A DNA stretch of 6,674 nucleotides from Spongiibacteraceae bacterium. GTDB lineage: Bacteria > Pseudomonadota > Gammaproteobacteria > Pseudomonadales > PIVM01. The position numbers and the translations under genes were made by a program. The stretch spans positions 1 through 6,674 of the forward strand of contig JAUXDF010000183.1 in assembly GCA_030618505.1 (NCBI GenBank), read 5' to 3'. Shown here piece by piece: positions 5,796 to 6,674 of the stretch (positions within the stretch are counted from its first letter, which is position 1; every line of letters starts with the position of its first letter). The notes beneath the pieces were generated by a model that saw only the letters and a program-made list of their open reading frames with translations, was not told where the DNA came from and did no database searches.

Positions 5796-6347
5796 TTAGG
5801 CTGTGCTCCTCAGCGGTGGATCACCAGCTGAGAGCTGTAGACTTAACTGGAAACTTCGCTGGATAATCAGGGCATCCGAACTAGCACGATGACGCTGCAA
5901 CTGAAGCTCTTCTATCACCTGCGCCTTGGCCTGCTGCCAATATTCAACCTGTGCCTCACTCAGTAGACGGCGGATTGTCTCCAGTTTGAAATTTGGCCAC
6001 ATCCCAACACTATCAAACAATAGTCCCACCCAGGAATTGTCATTCCCCCAGGCATCGCTGTAGAGAGTTTGCCCCTCCAGCTGCTGATTCAGGTAAAGTG
6101 CCACCTCTCGTGGATGCTGCCCCTTCTTTTCGAGTACTTCTCTGGATATACCGTGCAGGTCCTGCGCTTGCTGATCCCAGTGCTGCCACTCGGGCAAGGG
6201 CTTGATCAGAGTACAATAGCTACTACCATCAGAAAGCACAAAACCGACCTCAATAGGATAGCTCCCCCGACCGAGGCCTGATGCTTCCAAATCAATTACC
6301 GATGGCAGATCCGCTCCCCCCCCGCTTCTTTTTACCGCCATTGCCAT
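5796..6347 (-). CDS. DEDDh 3'-5' exonuclease (RNase T / DnaQ-like fold, Rv2179c-like)
   Basis: The 183-aa product has the exonuclease core of the DEDDh superfamily, which removes nucleotides from 3' ends with two metal ions. Visible catalytic residues are D19 and E21 in VIDLEASGLG, D98 in TLYSDAWGND, and H153 and D158 in RHRASSDA. The HGISRE segment at 65-70 and the SYPIEVGFVLSDG strand at 29-41 match the Rv2179c-like / small bacterial exonuclease group, so RNA or short DNA could be the substrate. The C-terminal 20 residues are low-complexity and not conserved in appearance. Two starts compete: ATG 6347 (reported) and ATG 6341. The latter has AGG at a better spacing (7 nt) and may be the true one. 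A run of eight G (codons 9-11) precedes the catalytic D19, so slippage there would abolish the enzyme. It lies between two inverted 144-bp elements. Confidence 0.85.
   Translation of the reverse strand: MAMAVKRSGGGADLPSVIDLEASGLGRGSYPIEVGFVLSDGSSYCTLIKPLPEWQHWDQQAQDLHGISREVLEKKGQHPREVALYLNQQLEGQTLYSDAWGNDNSWVGLLFDSVGMWPNFKLETIRRLLSEAQVEYWQQAKAQVIEELQLQRHRASSDALIIQRSFQLSLQLSAGDPPLRSTA
5809..5832. other. Strong hairpin over the 3' end of the exonuclease gene
   Basis: ctcagc-ggtg, loop gat, cacc, one bulged a, then gctgag forms a 10-bp stem with a 3-nt loop. It covers the last codons of the exonuclease gene (its stop is at 5796-5798) and the open tail of the alternative frame of the small ORF. 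No T-run follows on either strand, so it may protect a transcript end rather than terminate intrinsically. Confidence 0.4.
6316..6323 (-). repeat. Homopolymer tract (eight G on the coding strand) near the exonuclease start
   Basis: Eight consecutive C on the plus strand encode Gly-Gly-Gly at codons 9-11 of the exonuclease. No in-frame start lies between the tract and the catalytic Asp19, so a change of one or two bases would frameshift the whole enzyme. The tract length is at the lower end of those known to vary. Confidence 0.6.
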
Positions 6348-6496
6348 ACCTGTTTATCTACATTTACTTTTCTATGCTTATTGAAAGTGTAGTGCAGGGG
6401 GCTGAAAAGCGCCTAATATTCAACCACTTTTTGTATTGATATGAGACACAAATAACAGCGCGCAATGAGAATCAAGCTTGAACGAGGGACTTAGCT

Positions 6497-6640
6497 AGTG
6501 CCCATCCAGAAATTAAACAAAGAGGTCATGGCCAATGCAAATCTTGCGACTTAAAGGCCTTGAAAAGGCCTAGGAGCAAGATTAGCGTTGGCTATGACCG
6601 GGTTTAATTTTAGAAAGCTACCAGTTTCTGGATGGACACT
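6497..6640 (-). mobile_element. 144-bp palindromic MITE-like element, copy 2 (inverted relative to copy 1)
   Basis: This is the reverse complement of the element at 5096-5239, same length, with five substitutions. One lies in a terminal repeat (the right end reads ggacact where the left implies gggcact). The internal asymmetric block cgaaagctaccag-like sequence is present on the right arm, confirming the flipped orientation. The flanks are cttagct on the left and agctaag on the right. They give only a 4-bp direct repeat (agct) and would rejoin as the palindrome cttagctaag, so no 20-bp duplication is seen here. Confidence 0.85.
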
Positions 6641-6666
6641 AGCTAAGCGCTTTTCACACCAGAGCG

Positions 6667-6672
6667 AAAGGA
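6667..6672 (+). promoter_or_regulatory. Possible ribosome-binding site of a gene starting just beyond the window
   Basis: aaagga lies 2 bases from the window end and resembles a Shine-Dalgarno sequence. If real, a plus-strand gene starts within about 5-10 bases past the edge. Confidence 0.25.
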
Positions 6673-6674
6673 TT

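Noticed and set aside
5076..6640. CRISPR array
   Set aside because: There are only two large inverted palindromic copies and one pair of 20-bp repeats flanking an element; no regular short repeat-spacer pattern and no cas genes exist.

Overview
The window looks like chromosomal DNA of a marine-type gammaproteobacterium. The protein styles (a TRAP transporter permease, a TesB thioesterase, a DEDDh exonuclease) and the density of short palindromic repeats between genes suggest this, but no rRNA or other taxonomic marker is present. Assignment below class level would be a guess.

Layout. 1-728 (+) is the 3' part of a TRAP transporter large permease (DctM type). It is followed by a roughly 180-bp imperfect palindrome (759-937). 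1081-2589 (+) encodes a membrane-anchored M20 metallopeptidase of the carboxypeptidase S / PM20D1 type. A repeat of about 180 bp (copy A, 2596-2777) follows it directly. Next, on the minus strand, is a compact two-gene type II toxin-antitoxin operon: a Gp49/RelE-like toxin (3531-3169) and an HTH_37-type antitoxin (3157-2828). A perfect 18-bp palindrome just upstream of the toxin is the likely operator. A gene-free stretch leads to a second, same-orientation copy of the repeat (copy B, 3931-4105), so the toxin-antitoxin island lies between direct repeats. Minus-strand tesB (acyl-CoA thioesterase II, 4974-4123) follows.

The right third (4975-6674) is dominated by two nearly identical 144-bp palindromic elements in opposite orientation (5096-5239 and 6497-6640). 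They bracket a small unrecognised ORF (5531-5746, +) and a DEDDh 3'-5' exonuclease gene (6347-5796, -). The left element is flanked by exactly abutting 20-bp direct repeats, which is direct evidence of an insertion-type event. No transposase lies in the window, so these elements would be non-autonomous (MITE-like).

The housekeeping genes (transporter, peptidase, thioesterase, exonuclease) show no obvious shared pathway. What ties the window together is repeat-mediated plasticity: three families of palindromic elements sit in almost every intergenic gap, and one pair flanks an apparently acquired toxin-antitoxin module. I see no clearly novel multi-gene system. The best candidates for new biology are the 144-bp element with its long target duplication and the repeat-flanked toxin-antitoxin island.
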